Shown piece after piece: positions 46,267 to 57,752 of a stretch of 64,000 nt of DNA. Each line of letters opens with the position of its first letter. Positions within the stretch are counted from its first letter, which is position 1. The stretch comes from Magicicada septendecula (Eukaryota; Arthropoda; Insecta; Hemiptera; Cicadidae): NCBI GenBank assembly GCA_034769895.1, contig CM068369.1, positions 428,073,479 to 428,137,478 of the forward strand, given 5' to 3'. The notes beneath the pieces are model-generated. The model was not told the origin of the DNA. It made no database searches and saw nothing but the letters and a program-made list of their open reading frames with translations. Position numbers and translations under genes: made by a program.

Positions 46267-47203
46267 TTATATTAGATCTTTCTTATGTATCGATGCATCG
46301 TGTTTACCATCGAAACCGAGCCAACGAACACGCACTCTGTCACCTTTGCGTTGTAACACCTTTTCCACTAGGTATACGTCGCCGACTTTGGACTTACTAA
46401 TCTCGTGCTCGTAAAAACCACCTTTCAACACTTTGTTTAGATGATCTTTTAGCAGATAAGTGATGGGGATGGTAGTGGATTGTACTTTATCCACAGTGAA
46501 TATTTCGTTAGTCCAATTTGGCGTATAACCTTTGGCGAACGTCATTTTGTGCTTACTTATACGAACACGGTCACCGACTTTAAATTTGGGTGGTTTCGTT
46601 GGACTGATTTTAGGCGCTGTGTTCTTCCTTATTCGTTCCAACACTATATGTTCGTTGGCGTCATTCACTTGACTAGGTTTCATACCAATGGTTCTGTGTA
46701 TGGTATTGTTGTATGATTTCAGTAATATAGGTAGTAGATCCAACCAGCGGTAGTGTCCTTGTTCGCTGAAAGCTCGATACATGTGTGTCTTCAGTGTGCG
46801 ATTAAAACGTTCCACTATGGAAGCTTTTTTCTCACTATAGGTTGAGTAATGTTTCACATTATACTTTTTTTAGCAACGCTTGTACTGTGCTGTTGTAATA
46901 CTCCTTCCCGTTGTCCGTCTGTAAATATTTCATTCGATTAGCAGTTAGTATAGGTTCTAGTGCGCGCGTTACTTCTTTTCCTGTCTTTGTTTTCAATGGT
47001 ACAGCGTACGCGTACTTGCTAAACGCATTGATCACAGTCATCATGTACTTGTACCCTTTGTTCACTCGAGCGTATGGTATCATCTCCACAAGATCCGCCT
47101 GGTACAAGTCGTGTAGACCCTTCAATTCAACCGCACGCCTAACGAAATTCCTTCTCGCTGCTCTGTGTAGCTCTAGAGCTATAGTCTTGCGTGCGTTGTT
47201 CAT
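46267..47203 (-). pseudogene. Retroviral-type integrase with chromodomain, frameshifted
   Basis: The first frame, 47203-46859, contains Asp37 (YQADLVEM) and Asp97 (LQTDNGKEY). The second, 46857-46267, opens with IVERFNRTL, giving the third acidic residue, so the DD35E triad is present but split by a frameshift in an A-run near 46865. The C-terminus (FKVGDRVRI ... YLVEKVLQRKGDRVRVRWLGF) is an SH3-like part plus chromodomain, typical of Polinton integrases. It would insert the element. The N-terminal zinc domain is not obvious. Confidence 0.85.
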
Positions 47204-47307
47204 GGTTTAAGATACACTAACATAATACCAGCGTTAAAAATACTATATATATGTATAACAGTTTCTTTGTTTTTCAGTATTCACTCTCTCGTCTGAATAT
47301 CATCATC

Positions 47308-47383
47308 ATGTCCGACCGTCAGCAGAATCCTGAACAACAACAACAACAACAACATCAGCAAGAACAGGAACATCCTCAACAAG
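47308..47383 (+). CDS. DNA polymerase B, first coding exon
   Basis: ATG at 47308, 25 codons rich in Gln (MSDRQQNPEQ...), ending at a donor AAG|GTAAAA (47384). The leftover first codon base stays in phase with the acceptor at 48012 (tattgtttcag), so reading continues into the polymerase frame. A pyrimidine-rich stretch and CAG at 47278 suggest a further 5' UTR intron. If not spliced, the ORF ends after about 35 codons. Confidence 0.6.
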
Positions 47384-47939
47384 GTAAAAATTTAAATACC
47401 AATTGGTACAGTTAAGAAATTGTCTCTCTCTATAATTATGTAGCAAACCAAACTTGTTTGATATGAATTAACATATGATCCAACTCTGTCTAACATGTAC
47501 AAGATAGTCTCTTGACGTTGTTTAGAAATTGATATGGCGGAGAAAATTTTTTATGTTCTGACATAGGTTTGTCACCTTCTCCCCAATGTATTGTCTCTCG
47601 ACATCGTTTAGAAATTGACATGACGGAGAAAATTTTTCATGTTCCACCATAGGTATGTCACCTTCTCTCCAATGACCTAATTCAATTCCGCAACAAAAGC
47701 ATTTAACTCTATCGTCTATGAATAACATACTATGTCCACAAACATCATAATTTAGCGGATAGTAGTAAAACCCGGCAAACGCTAACTCGTCGGGGCTGAC
47801 AAACGTCTCTTCCCAATACTTGAACGATTTTCTTCTTTTACTTTCAATGCTAAAATCAGGAGTAGCTGCCATCTTCACAGTTTGCAATAAACTAACGTAT
47901 TACTAACGTGTACTATCTATTTATTTACTGCAACATGAA

Positions 47940-47970
<31 letters not shown>

Positions 47971-48012
47971 CATCATTCCTATTAGCTAATAAATGTGTTT
48001 CTATTGTTTCAG
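47384..48012 (+). other. Predicted intron of the polymerase gene
   Basis: GT-AG, 629 bp, with a (TG)n run at 47940-47966. It contains the BIR-domain gene on the opposite strand. Confidence 0.6.
47522..47887 (-). CDS. Single-BIR-domain (IAP-like) protein
   Basis: 121 aa, open. Residues 19-92 are a BIR domain: RRKSFKYWEETFVSPDELAF, AGFYYYP, then zinc ligands Cys63, Cys66, His83 and Cys90, with spacing C-x2-C-x16-H-x6-C, exactly the BIR pattern. There is no RING domain and no second BIR, so it is survivin- or Op-IAP-fragment-like. BIR proteins of insect viruses block caspases; here that role is inferred. It lies antisense inside the polymerase intron. Confidence 0.85.
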   Translation of the reverse strand: MQTVKMAATPDFSIESKRRKSFKYWEETFVSPDELAFAGFYYYPLNYDVCGHSMLFIDDRVKCFCCGIELGHWREGDIPMVEHEKFSPSCQFLNDVERQYIGEKVTNLCQNIKNFLRHINF

Positions 48013-51000
48013 TTATGACACGATTTTATATCGTACGAAACACCAGTATTAGAGGATCCCTCACAACATTTAATTACCTGCCCGTGTACACGGACACGGG
48101 AGATCAAGATATATTATCGATAATGACTGAGGTGCGACCTTTATTGTGCAAGGATATTCTGGCAGAACAAGCACGTTTACGTAGTATCAAATGGCATATT
48201 GCGTGCAGGATACGTTTCACTAAAACTGTGTTAGATGGTGACAGGGGCGAAGAAAAAGAGGTAACCAAAGACGCCGTCTTCCACGGACGTTGTCGTACGT
48301 TGCTCACGGACGACAACGACGAGTTGAACTGTCTACTAGGCGAATCATACGACAAAATCACGAATAGCATATCCAATTTTACCCGTGACGGGAGCGGATG
48401 GTCGGTGGACGCTGTACTGAAGCTGGAACTGGTTGTTGGACGGTACCGGCCTCTAGCAGCGTCCTCCTACATTCCTACCCCGCGAAAACTTGCACTCACC
48501 AAGGCAGTAGTCAACATCAAGAACTCCCAAGATGAAATGTGTTTTCTATGGTCTGTTCTAGCCCACATACACCCTCAACAAAGGAATAAAGAACGTGTTT
48601 CAAACTACCTCTCATTCATAAACACAATAAATATGTCCGGTATCGCGTACCCTGTTTCTATAAACTCAATTTCTAAATTTGAAACACAGAATCCCAACAT
48701 TTCTATAAACGTTTTCGGCTATGATATAGAAGACAATATCAGAAACGAATCAAAAAATGAGGTTTATCCGTTAAGAATTACCCCCAATAAGGACAGATTA
48801 CATCACGTTAATCTTTTACTTCTGTCCGATACAAATAGCCGAAAACACTACTGTCTAATCAGTAGCATTAATAAATTGTTATTTTCCCTAACAAAACACA
48901 GCAATAAATCATTTTACTGTGACTACTGCCTGCATCGTTTCTCCACAGAACATGGTCTGTCCGAACATCTCCCCTACTGTACACCTTATGGTGAACAGAA
49001 AACCAAAATGCCCACAGAGGAGGAGAAGTTTATGTCATTTAAAAATTATGCACACTGTCTCAAAGTACCCTTTACCGTCTACGCCGACTTCGAGTCCCTT
49101 ATCACCCCCCTTCAATCTTGTTCACCAGGTAACGACATCCCGACGACAGTGAAAGATTTAGGTGACTTCTACTCAGTTGATAGCAGTGGTGTCCGCCAGA
49201 AAATACCTTCTCCTCCTGTATCGTCCACATCATACGAAGCGATGCATATTCCGTCAGGTTTCTCCTATGCTATCGTTGATCACGCTCACAGTCTCTGGAG
49301 AGAGGTTAAAGTATATCGTGGTGAAAACGTTGTAGACACTTTCTTCTCGTGGTTGAAAGACGTCGAGGATATGATGAAGGTAGTACGACATAACGTACAA
49401 TTAATTATGTCCGATGATGACAATGTTGCGTTCACTAACGCCACCGTTTGCCATTTGTGTGAGCGTCCTTTGACAGACGATGACAAGGTACGCAATCATT
49501 GTCATCTTACGGGAAAATTCTTGGGAGCAGCCCACAATAGCTGTAATCTGAGCTACAAGATGCCGCGTCATATCCCCGTCTTCTTTCACAACCTTCGTGG
49601 CTACGACTGTCACCATTTAATGCAGGGTTTAGGAAAATATAAGGACCAACACGTATCCTGCATTGCAACATCTAGTGAGCGTTACGTGTCGTTCTCCCTG
49701 GGTCCCTTGCGTTTCGTAGACTCTTTTCAATTTCTTAATCGCTCTCTGGACACACTCGTTACCAATCTGTCCACGTCCGGGAGCCAATTTCCTTTGTTTA
49801 GAGAGGAAATGCTTAGACGAGGTTTCGACGAACAGACCAATCTGCTCGTACACAAGGGGGTATACTCTTACGAGTACGTTGACAGTATTGATCGGTTCAA
49901 CGAAACAAGTCTACCCGCTCGTGAACACTTTGATAACCGGTTGATGGAATCGTCTATTTCGGACGCAGATTACGAGCACGCACAAAACGTGTGGAGTGCA
50001 TTCAATCTGCGTACGTTTGGAGATTACCATGATCTGTATTTGTTGACAGACGTAATGCTGCTGGCCGATGTCTTTGAAAGTTTTCGAGACATGGCCTTAC
50101 GCGATTACTACTTGGACCCGTGTCATTTTTACTCGCTTCCCGGAATCGCTTGGAACGCGATGCTAAAAATGACAGGGGTCGAATTAGAGCTGTTGATAGA
50201 TATAAATCAACATCTGTTTGTAGAGTCTGGGGTCCGTGGAGGCGGCGCGATGATATCCAACCGTCATGCCATCGCTAACAACCCTCTGATCCCAGATCAG
50301 TACGATGTTTCGAAACCGACCTCCTTCATTCTGTATACGGACTGTAACAATCTATACGGTGCAGCCATGTCGCAACCACTCCCTTACGCAGACTTCCGAT
50401 GGCTCGATCGTAACGAAATCGAGTCTTTGGACGTACGTAATGTGAGTGATGATTCTGACATCGGGTACATCCTCGAGGTCGACCTACACTATCCTGATAC
50501 ACTACACGACCTGCATTCCGACTACCCGCTTGCACATGTGCGCCAGCGCGTAACACCCGATATCCTTTCTCCCTTTTCCAAACGTTTACACGAGAGTATA
50601 TACAGATCATCGTATAACGAATCAGGGTCAACAATGTCATCCGTAGAGAAGTTGTTAACGACTTTGGAGGACAAACAAAATTACGTTCTCCATTATCGAA
50701 ATTTGAAATTGTATTTAAGTCTTAGTTTAGAGCTGAAAGCGACTCATAGGGTGTTGTGTTTTAAGCAAAGCGCTTGGTTGAAACCGTTTATCGATTTCAA
50801 CACCCGCAAGAGGCAAGCAGCCATCAACAGCTTTGAAAAAGACCTTTTCAAACTGATGAACAACGCCGTATACGGCAAGTCGCTGGAGAACGTACGGAAA
50901 CATATAGACTTTGAACTTTTCTCAGATGAACGACGGCTTCAAAAACTAGTTTCCATACCTAGGCTGAAACGTATGATTCGTTATACGAACGATCTGGTGG

Positions 51001-51699
51001 GGCTCTCACTCCGTAAAAAATCCATCGTTCTTTCCCGCCCCGTGTATGTCGGCTTCACGGTGCTTGACGTTAGCAAAACGATAATGTACGACTTTCATTA
51101 TCGTTACGCTGTCGGCAAGTACGGCCGTAACGTTAGATTGCTAATGACAGATACAGACAGTCTGATGTATAGTATTCAAACATCTGACTTGTATGCAGAC
51201 ATGAAGAAGAACCTACACGTTTTTGACACATCGGATTACCCTACGTCTCATCCTTGTTATAGCCTTAAAAACAAAAAGGTTGTCGGACTGTTCAAGGATG
51301 AAACGTGTGGTCGTCCTATTAGAGAATTCGTGGGTCCGAGCGAAATGTTATTCGTTCCTTGTGGCCCACGAAGATCCTACCAAAGAGTGTCAAAAACGTG
51401 TATGTAAAGGTGTACCTCGAGTTGCGATTAGGAGGAGTCTACGACACGATATGTATCGCAAGTGTCTCACTGATCATTGTCAGTTTTCTACCAGTGCGCT
51501 TTGTTTACGTAGCGATCATCATACGCTGTACACGATGCGCGTAAATAAGCAAGCGTTGTCACCGTATGATGATAAGCGCTATATACTAGACAATGGTCGT
51601 GATACACTTGCATACGGTCATTATCGAATACGTCGGATCAACATGGAGAACGATGACGACACCTCCCCACCTGCTAAAAAAATTTGTCTCTATGTATAG
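48013..51699 (+). pseudogene. Protein-primed family B DNA polymerase, one frameshift
   Basis: The main frame runs to 51407; a frameshift near 51335 moves the C-terminus to the frame ending at 51699 (VNKQALSPYDDKRYI, the usual tail). Order: N-terminal region; C2H2-like finger (FYCDYCLHRFSTEH, near 48915); exonuclease Exo I (VYADFESL, 49085); Cys-rich insert (CHLCERPL ... NHCHL, 49450-49550); Exo II (HNLRGYD, 49588); Exo III-like (LLTDVMLLADV, 50040); polymerase motif A (YTDCNNLYG, 50335), motif B (KLMNNAVYGK, 50855) and motif C (DTDSL, 51153). All catalytic motifs are intact. It replicates the element from its terminal repeats. The first methionine in this exon is at 48015; the true start is probably in the exon at 47308. 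Confidence 0.9.
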
Positions 51700-51768
51700 T
51701 ACCCCCCAACACTTGTTTCTTTCGTCAGTTGATGTCTCTCGACGGTTCAGTCCAGACGTCTGTAAACG

Positions 51769-51859
51769 TAAGTTCGCATATTAATATCGCAACGATATTT
51801 GTGTTTAAACATAATATATATATATAGAGTTTGTAATGTGTGGTTTCTTTGTCTTACAG
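51769..51859 (+). other. Predicted 5' UTR intron of the 51.9-kb gene
   Basis: Donor aaac|GTAAGT and acceptor tttgtcttacag, five bases before the ATG at 51864. Spacing and splice signals are good; there is no transcript evidence. Confidence 0.55.
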
Positions 51860-51863
51860 TATT

Positions 51864-52367
51864 ATGGATAACACTGCAGTTATAATTGACTTCCAGTGAT
51901 TTTTCGATGACAACGGAAAATATATTGTGAAGGAACTGTCAATCATGGACGTTCTGAGATTTGCTGGTAGACATTGGATTTTCACTCCGCCTGCTACAAA
52001 CGTTACGAATCCAAAATACGCTAGGACAAACCACTGGTTAACGTCAAATTATCATAGACTTAGATGGAGCGAAGGAGAGACACTGTACGACAATCTTGTT
52101 TCATTGTTAACATCACATACACGTATATATAAATATGTGTTTGTGAAGGGTTTTGAGAAAAAACGTTTTTTACAATCAAAGATAATACACAATAATATCA
52201 TCAATCTCGATGACTTTGGTTGTCCTATAAACATACCGTATCTATTTCATGGAACAGAATGTCTTAGACATTTCAATTCTTCTGACCGATGTGCCAACTA
52301 TAAAGTGCATGCTATTCGGGAATGGATGATTCATGATTTTTGCTTTAAACAAACATTTTTAATGTGA
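51864..52367 (+). pseudogene. Conserved small Polinton protein with early stop
   Basis: It starts MDNTAVIIDFQ, then TGA (near 51897), then continues in the same frame to 52367 (KELSIMDVLRFAGRHWIFTPP ... YKYVFVKGFEKKRFLQ). A start at 51927 would give 146 aa. The opening pattern, hydrophobic strand-Asp-Phe-Gln followed by KELSI, recalls the first strand of an RNase-H-like nuclease fold, and proteins of this type recur in arthropod Polintons. The nuclease idea is inference only. Confidence 0.5.
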
Positions 52368-52726
52368 GCGCGACAAAATTTAGAAAGTAGGTCACAGCGA
52401 ATGATGACATTTATATCTCTAATTCTGTTGTGGACATGTACATACATGCATAGCTCCAAGCGGTGACTATTTCCTTATGAAAGTGGAATGTGGACTTTCC
52501 TAATGACATTGTTATATTTTTGGTGTCTCTAATTTCGTCTGGGGGGGACATGTTCATACATGCAAAGCTGTAAATGAAAGTGGGACACAGACTTTTCTGA
52601 TGACGACGTTACCACCACCACTATCACATTGTACTGTCCTTTTGTGTCGAATATTCTGTCATTGTTTGGTTCTCTCTCATTTGATACAGACGTGTTCACT
52701 AGCGTCTTTCTCTCTCTCTTCTAATA
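52368..52726 (+). other. Spacer with diverged repeats
   Basis: Two diverged copies of tggacatgt...catacatgcaNagct (52431 and 52546). A pyrimidine run and CAG at 52690 may be a splice acceptor for the next gene. Confidence 0.5.
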
Positions 52727-53020
52727 ATGTCGTTTCTTGTAAAGTTTAATGCTGTAAGTGCTATCGAGTACAAGCGATGTTCAGAATTGACAGTGAATAA
52801 AAAATATCCCATCATGGTCTTAACAAATGTGGACACAAAATATGGGAACTCTGTGCTTGCTACGTTGGAGGATGGCGACCACCAGTATCGTGTCTATCTT
52901 CCCAAGAGGTATGCAGGTGTCTTCACGAATGAGGAGCTCAGGCATATCAAACCCAAAGAACTACATTTAGTGTATCGAGGGACGAGGAATCAAACAACGC
53001 AGGTGGAGATTGTGTCCTAA
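52727..53020 (+). CDS. Small putative OB-fold protein
   Basis: 97 aa, open: KKYPIMVLTNVDTKYGNSVLATLEDGDHQYRVYLPKRYAGVF. Proteins of this size and sequence type occur next to polymerase genes in arthropod Polintons and resemble single-stranded-DNA-binding OB folds (five-strand pattern). It could be the element's replication accessory factor. The identity is inferred. Confidence 0.55.
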   Translation: MSFLVKFNAVSAIEYKRCSELTVNKKYPIMVLTNVDTKYGNSVLATLEDGDHQYRVYLPKRYAGVFTNEELRHIKPKELHLVYRGTRNQTTQVEIVS

Positions 53021-53058
53021 CGTCGTAAGTAGCAATCGTGTTAACAAACAATTAATTG

Positions 53059-53092
<34 letters not shown>

Positions 53093-53740
53093 TTTCAACT
53101 CTCTGTACTTAACACTTTAATAATTGAATATGTATGTACGTGATAAATGTATCATTGATTCTAATTAGTATTTTTTTACAAAGTTTTGTTGAATTGAATT
53201 TGGTTCGATTAGAAATTATTTGAAAGTACATTAACTTTATGTGATAAATGTATCATTGATTCTAAGTAGTATTTACAAAGTTCCAGTGAATAATATTTGG
53301 TTTGATTAGAAATTATTTGAAAGTACATTAACTTTATGAAAAATGACACATACTTGAAAAAGTTTACTTACTTAACGCATTTGATTCTTTCTTTCCACTG
53401 ACTGTGCGTGTGCATGTGATAATTGAATATTTATCGTATCAGTGATTCTAATATCGACTGTATTGTTATGTTACAGATAAACGTCCTTGTGAACTGTATC
53501 TACAGCCGTGAAATTATTATTTCAAAATCTTACAATGTCAAAAATTATTATTATTATTAATATTGTATTTATTTTATATAACAATGTTTGTTTGTGATAT
53601 ATATATATATATATTTAATCAATGTAAAATGTATTTTTGAATAATTGTATTACAACGGTTTGTAAACTATATTTTAAGTTTGTGTACAGTGCTGTAAATA
53701 TATATTTAATCATTTAAAACAATATTATTATTATTAATAT
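53021..53740. repeat. Right-side tandem repeats
   Basis: (GT)n at 53059-53091. A 98-bp unit (gtgataaatgtatcattgattcta ... acattaacttta) occurs twice (53141-53240 and 53241-53338). A unit of about 190 bp at 53526-53722 is repeated from 53723 on; its second copy is split by the solo LTR and resumes at 57211. No gene seen. Confidence 0.8.
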
Positions 53741-56700
53741 TGTAACACGTACAAATAAAATAAGAGGTTGTTGGGTTCGTTTAAAACCTTTATGCTCTTC
53801 AACGTTTCGCTCCGCTGTGGGTAGTGTCGATTGGTAACAAGCCGCTGTTCGACTATTTTAAGCCCCACTGTTGCGAGCGCCAAATTGTAACAAGACCTGT
53901 TACAAATACAAATAATAAAAAAGAAAAAATTTTATTAAAAAAAAATTTTTTTATAAAAAAAAATTTTATGTTTGTTTGTTGTATATAATTTAGAATTAAT
54001 CCTGGTTTTATGTTTTATTCAAATTTTTAAACTTCTGTAAGGTACTTTTGGTTTAATTTGCACTTCTGGTAGAGCTTAACAAAATCTGGAGTTAATCAGA
54101 TTATCTCCTTTCAGCAATCGATTAATGACCTTCAGTGCTGCTCCAGTATCTCACCTTTCGTTAATAATTCTCGTCTTCCAGGAAGTCTCGTGGTTAATTA
54201 AACACTTAAAGTAAAATGTGAAATAATTTTATAATTCACACAGTTGAAATAAATTGATTTATTAACAGTTATTAATAATAATCGATTTTAAATCGATTTA
54301 GAGCAATTGTTCGACTCCGTCACAGGGATATATCGATAAGTGAATACAGATTAAAATTTTATATAATTATTAAAAAAAGGTTCTTTCAACGATTACTTTA
54401 TAATAGTCAGAGAAGGGCAGGCCTAGAAAGTATAACATTTACAAGAAATAATCTTAATAATTAATATTTAACAAATTGTGAATAATATATAATGTTTAAT
54501 ATATTTGAATTCTCAAACCAATGCTGCAGGCTATGAGATCAGTCAAAGAAAGTGGGAGTGCATCTTGGGATCATCATGGCGGCTAGCTGAATTGATGAGG
54601 TTATATGTATTTTTGGTCGCCGGAAAATCTCACAATAAATTCACCTTTATAATTGTTTTATGGATCTCCGAAATTGTGTATACAGTCTATTATGTTGTTT
54701 GAGGTATTCTGGATGAGTGTTTAGTGTCCACTGGTGTTAATTGTTTTCTATTAGAGGTGTTCACTTTGTCTGTTCGTGACGAAGAATTGTTAATCTGTTG
54801 TAAAGTGAATTATTAATATTATGTAGTTTCAATGGTTTAAATCACTTGTATTATGTGGTGTATTGTTCGTTTTCACCGTTGTCGTAGAGTATTTCTTAAG
54901 TTTTGACCCGAAAAGTGTTAATTTATGTAACTCCCGTTTTCCACTGATTATAGGCTTTAACCTTTTACACTTCGTTATACGGTTTTAAGAACACGATTCC
55001 GCATCGACTGTTCCGTTTGAATGTTAACAAAGAACTAACTTACTTCCTCCATTTAGGAAATATCTTGCCAAGTTAATATTGGAAAAGTATTGTTAAAATA
55101 ATTTTCACTTCCCATGTACATAATTCCAAAGTACATTATATATGGAATAATTTTAGTTTATTGTTCGCTTTTATGAACTATTAACCATATAATTGGTTTA
55201 TTTATCTCATTCTGTTTAATTTGATATGTCATAGTCCATATTTGTTGAGATTTTTGTTAAAATTACCAAATTTCTGTCTTTTTGGAAATCTAGGCCCAAA
55301 AAAACTGTTTCCGTCCTTTCACACTTTTACTGCCATTTTAAGTGTTATGAATATAATTATAATAAATTTCAAATGGTCACAAATCCTTTCCTTTCCTTAA
55401 TTATTTATAAATTTAACATTTGAACTGTCTTTTAGTGATAATCTCTTAATTTACCATTCCTCTTTAAACATAGTTATTTTATACATTTCGAAAATTTTCA
55501 ATAATTTAAGATATTTTTCTATATTACTCTTTTATATCATAGGTTCATTTACAGTAGTTGTTAATTGACCTACCTTACCTAAATCTTGTCAGTTTACATG
55601 GTTCATTGGTGAATTAACTGGTTTATATTAATTTTTGTGACTTCATTATTTGGCCTAGAGTTTAGTATTTTACATGTATGGTTTTTTCAAATAAATTTAA
55701 TTCTACTCCTCCTCTGACTCTTAGTAGTTAACATGACATAAAATAAAATTGTTTACATAATTATTGAGATGTGTAGCATCTAATTCATGCTACTGTTACA
55801 AAAATAATAATTAACATTAATCAGCAGTCTTTAAAGTTGGACATGTTTGCTGAAATTGTTTTGAACATACTTTTAACTCATTTGTAAATTAATACAGCAT
55901 CCATACTTAAACATTTTAATTTGTATGTATGCTGTTATATAACTAATACAACTTACTCTAAACATATAAACCTTATTGTATAAGAACTCTTTTAAAAATA
56001 TGGAGTTCATGGCTTTGAACAATATCAGCCATTTAAACTTCTTAACTCTATTAATACTTAAACTATTTCCAGTCCTTTCTGATTTTACTACTATTATCTA
56101 ACATCCCCTTGTACCGTAAATATTTCCACCCACACTTTCTTATTTATTGTCATTCCTATGAATGTCTTGAGATAACAAAGTGACCTTATTTAATGAAATA
56201 TTGGAAATATTTTCCATTTTAATATTTCATTATTTGTTAATTATAAAATATAAAAGTTATTTTATAGCACATTGTTTAAGTTATAGATACACTACAACTT
56301 GAAGTTCATTACATTTCAAAACACTTACACTAGTACACTTTCACTGTTGGTTCTGATTTATATTTGAGTTTTATTATTCTCAGATCAGACCTTTAGTCAT
56401 AATGGACTGTGAAGATTTGTTTATTTTTTATCATATAATAACTTTAGTTGGTGCACTTCTTATCATACTACACAACACTTTTGTTTATAAATAATGACAA
56501 TTTCATAAGGCTTTGGGATGTTATACTTTCTTTTAATGGTATCATTTGGTTTGGGGTTTAATGGTAGTTAATAATAGGTTTTTATGGTGGTTCTTCCATC
56601 CTATTTCTTTCTTTCTTCTCGTCTTCCTTCTTGTGTTCATTCTTGGGTAAACCAAGGTACTCAGTGTTATCTTGTCTGATGGTTGGTTCGGAGTATCTTC

Positions 56701-57210
56701 TTTATTATCTGATACTGACTTTACTCTTCTTTCTTGGTTTCAGGGTATCTTGTTTATTACCTGATATTAAACTTTACTCTTCTTTCTTGATTTCGTGATC
56801 TCTTGTTAATCACCTGATACTAAACTATATTCTTCTTGTTTCTTCTTATGTTTGGGGTATTTTATTTATCACCTACTCCTAATCTTATTCTTTTCTCTTG
56901 ATCTTGGGGTATCTTGTTTATCACCTACTCCTAATCTTATTCTTTTTTCTTGATTTTAGGGTATTTTGTTTATCTCCTGCTCCTAATCTCCTGTGTAATC
57001 TCCTGATTTTTTAATATGAGTTTTCTTTAATTTATTTACTTTGACTTTTATGGTTGTATTTTTATTATTTAATTATTGTTTTTCTTTTATAGTGGCGTTT
57101 TCCTTTGAAGTGTAATTGAATTTCATTTTATATTCTTTGAGTATATGTAATTTAATTATTTTTATGATCTTAAATGAATTAATTATTGGTGGAATATCTG
57201 TCATGCTACA
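53741..57210 (-). mobile_element. Solo LTR, 3.47 kb
   Basis: Ends TGTAACAC (53741) and GCTACA (57210), flanked by ATAT on both sides (53737-53740 and 57211-57214). It splits a tandem repeat whose uninterrupted copy lies just to the left, which fixes the borders. On the minus strand a PBS-like motif (TTGGCGCTCGCAACAGTGGGGC) lies at 53861-53885, only about 120 bp inside the 3' end. No coding sequence. A degenerate ttgtttatcacctgatact repeat occurs around 56680-56990. Confidence 0.8.
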
Positions 57211-57329
57211 ATATTGTATTTATTTTATATAACAATGTTTGTTTGTGATATATGTATTTAATCAATGTAAAATGAATTTTTGAATAATTGTATTACAACG
57301 GTTTGTAAACTATATTTTAAGTTTGTATA

Positions 57330-57752
57330 CAGTGGTGTAAATATATATTTAATCATTTAAAACAAATTATAGTTTATTTTAATTTATTTCGTTATAAACC
57401 TCTGAACATGCAAGCAATTATTTGTATAGTAATCAGAAATGTGTGAGAGAGAGAGCGAGAGAGAGAGAGAGACAATTTAATAGTTTGAATTTCCTACCAC
57501 AGCGGTAAACTATATTTTAAGTTTACGTGTACACAGGTTGTATCTTGCAATCACGAAAATTATTATTTAAACTGATAATAGTTTTATTAAAATCTTACAA
57601 TGATGACTGATAATTGTTTTATTAAAATCTTACAATGACGAAATATTATTATTTCATATTGTATTTATTTTATATCATTGTTTACGATATATATTTAATT
57701 AATGCAAAAATGAATTTTTAAAATTACAATGGTCTGTAAACCATATTTAAGT
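57330..57752. repeat. Polinton right terminal repeat, inner part
   Basis: The reverse complement of 39210-39307 and neighbouring bases (ttcgttataaacctctgaacatgcaag). It continues after the LTR element at 63127. Confidence 0.75.
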
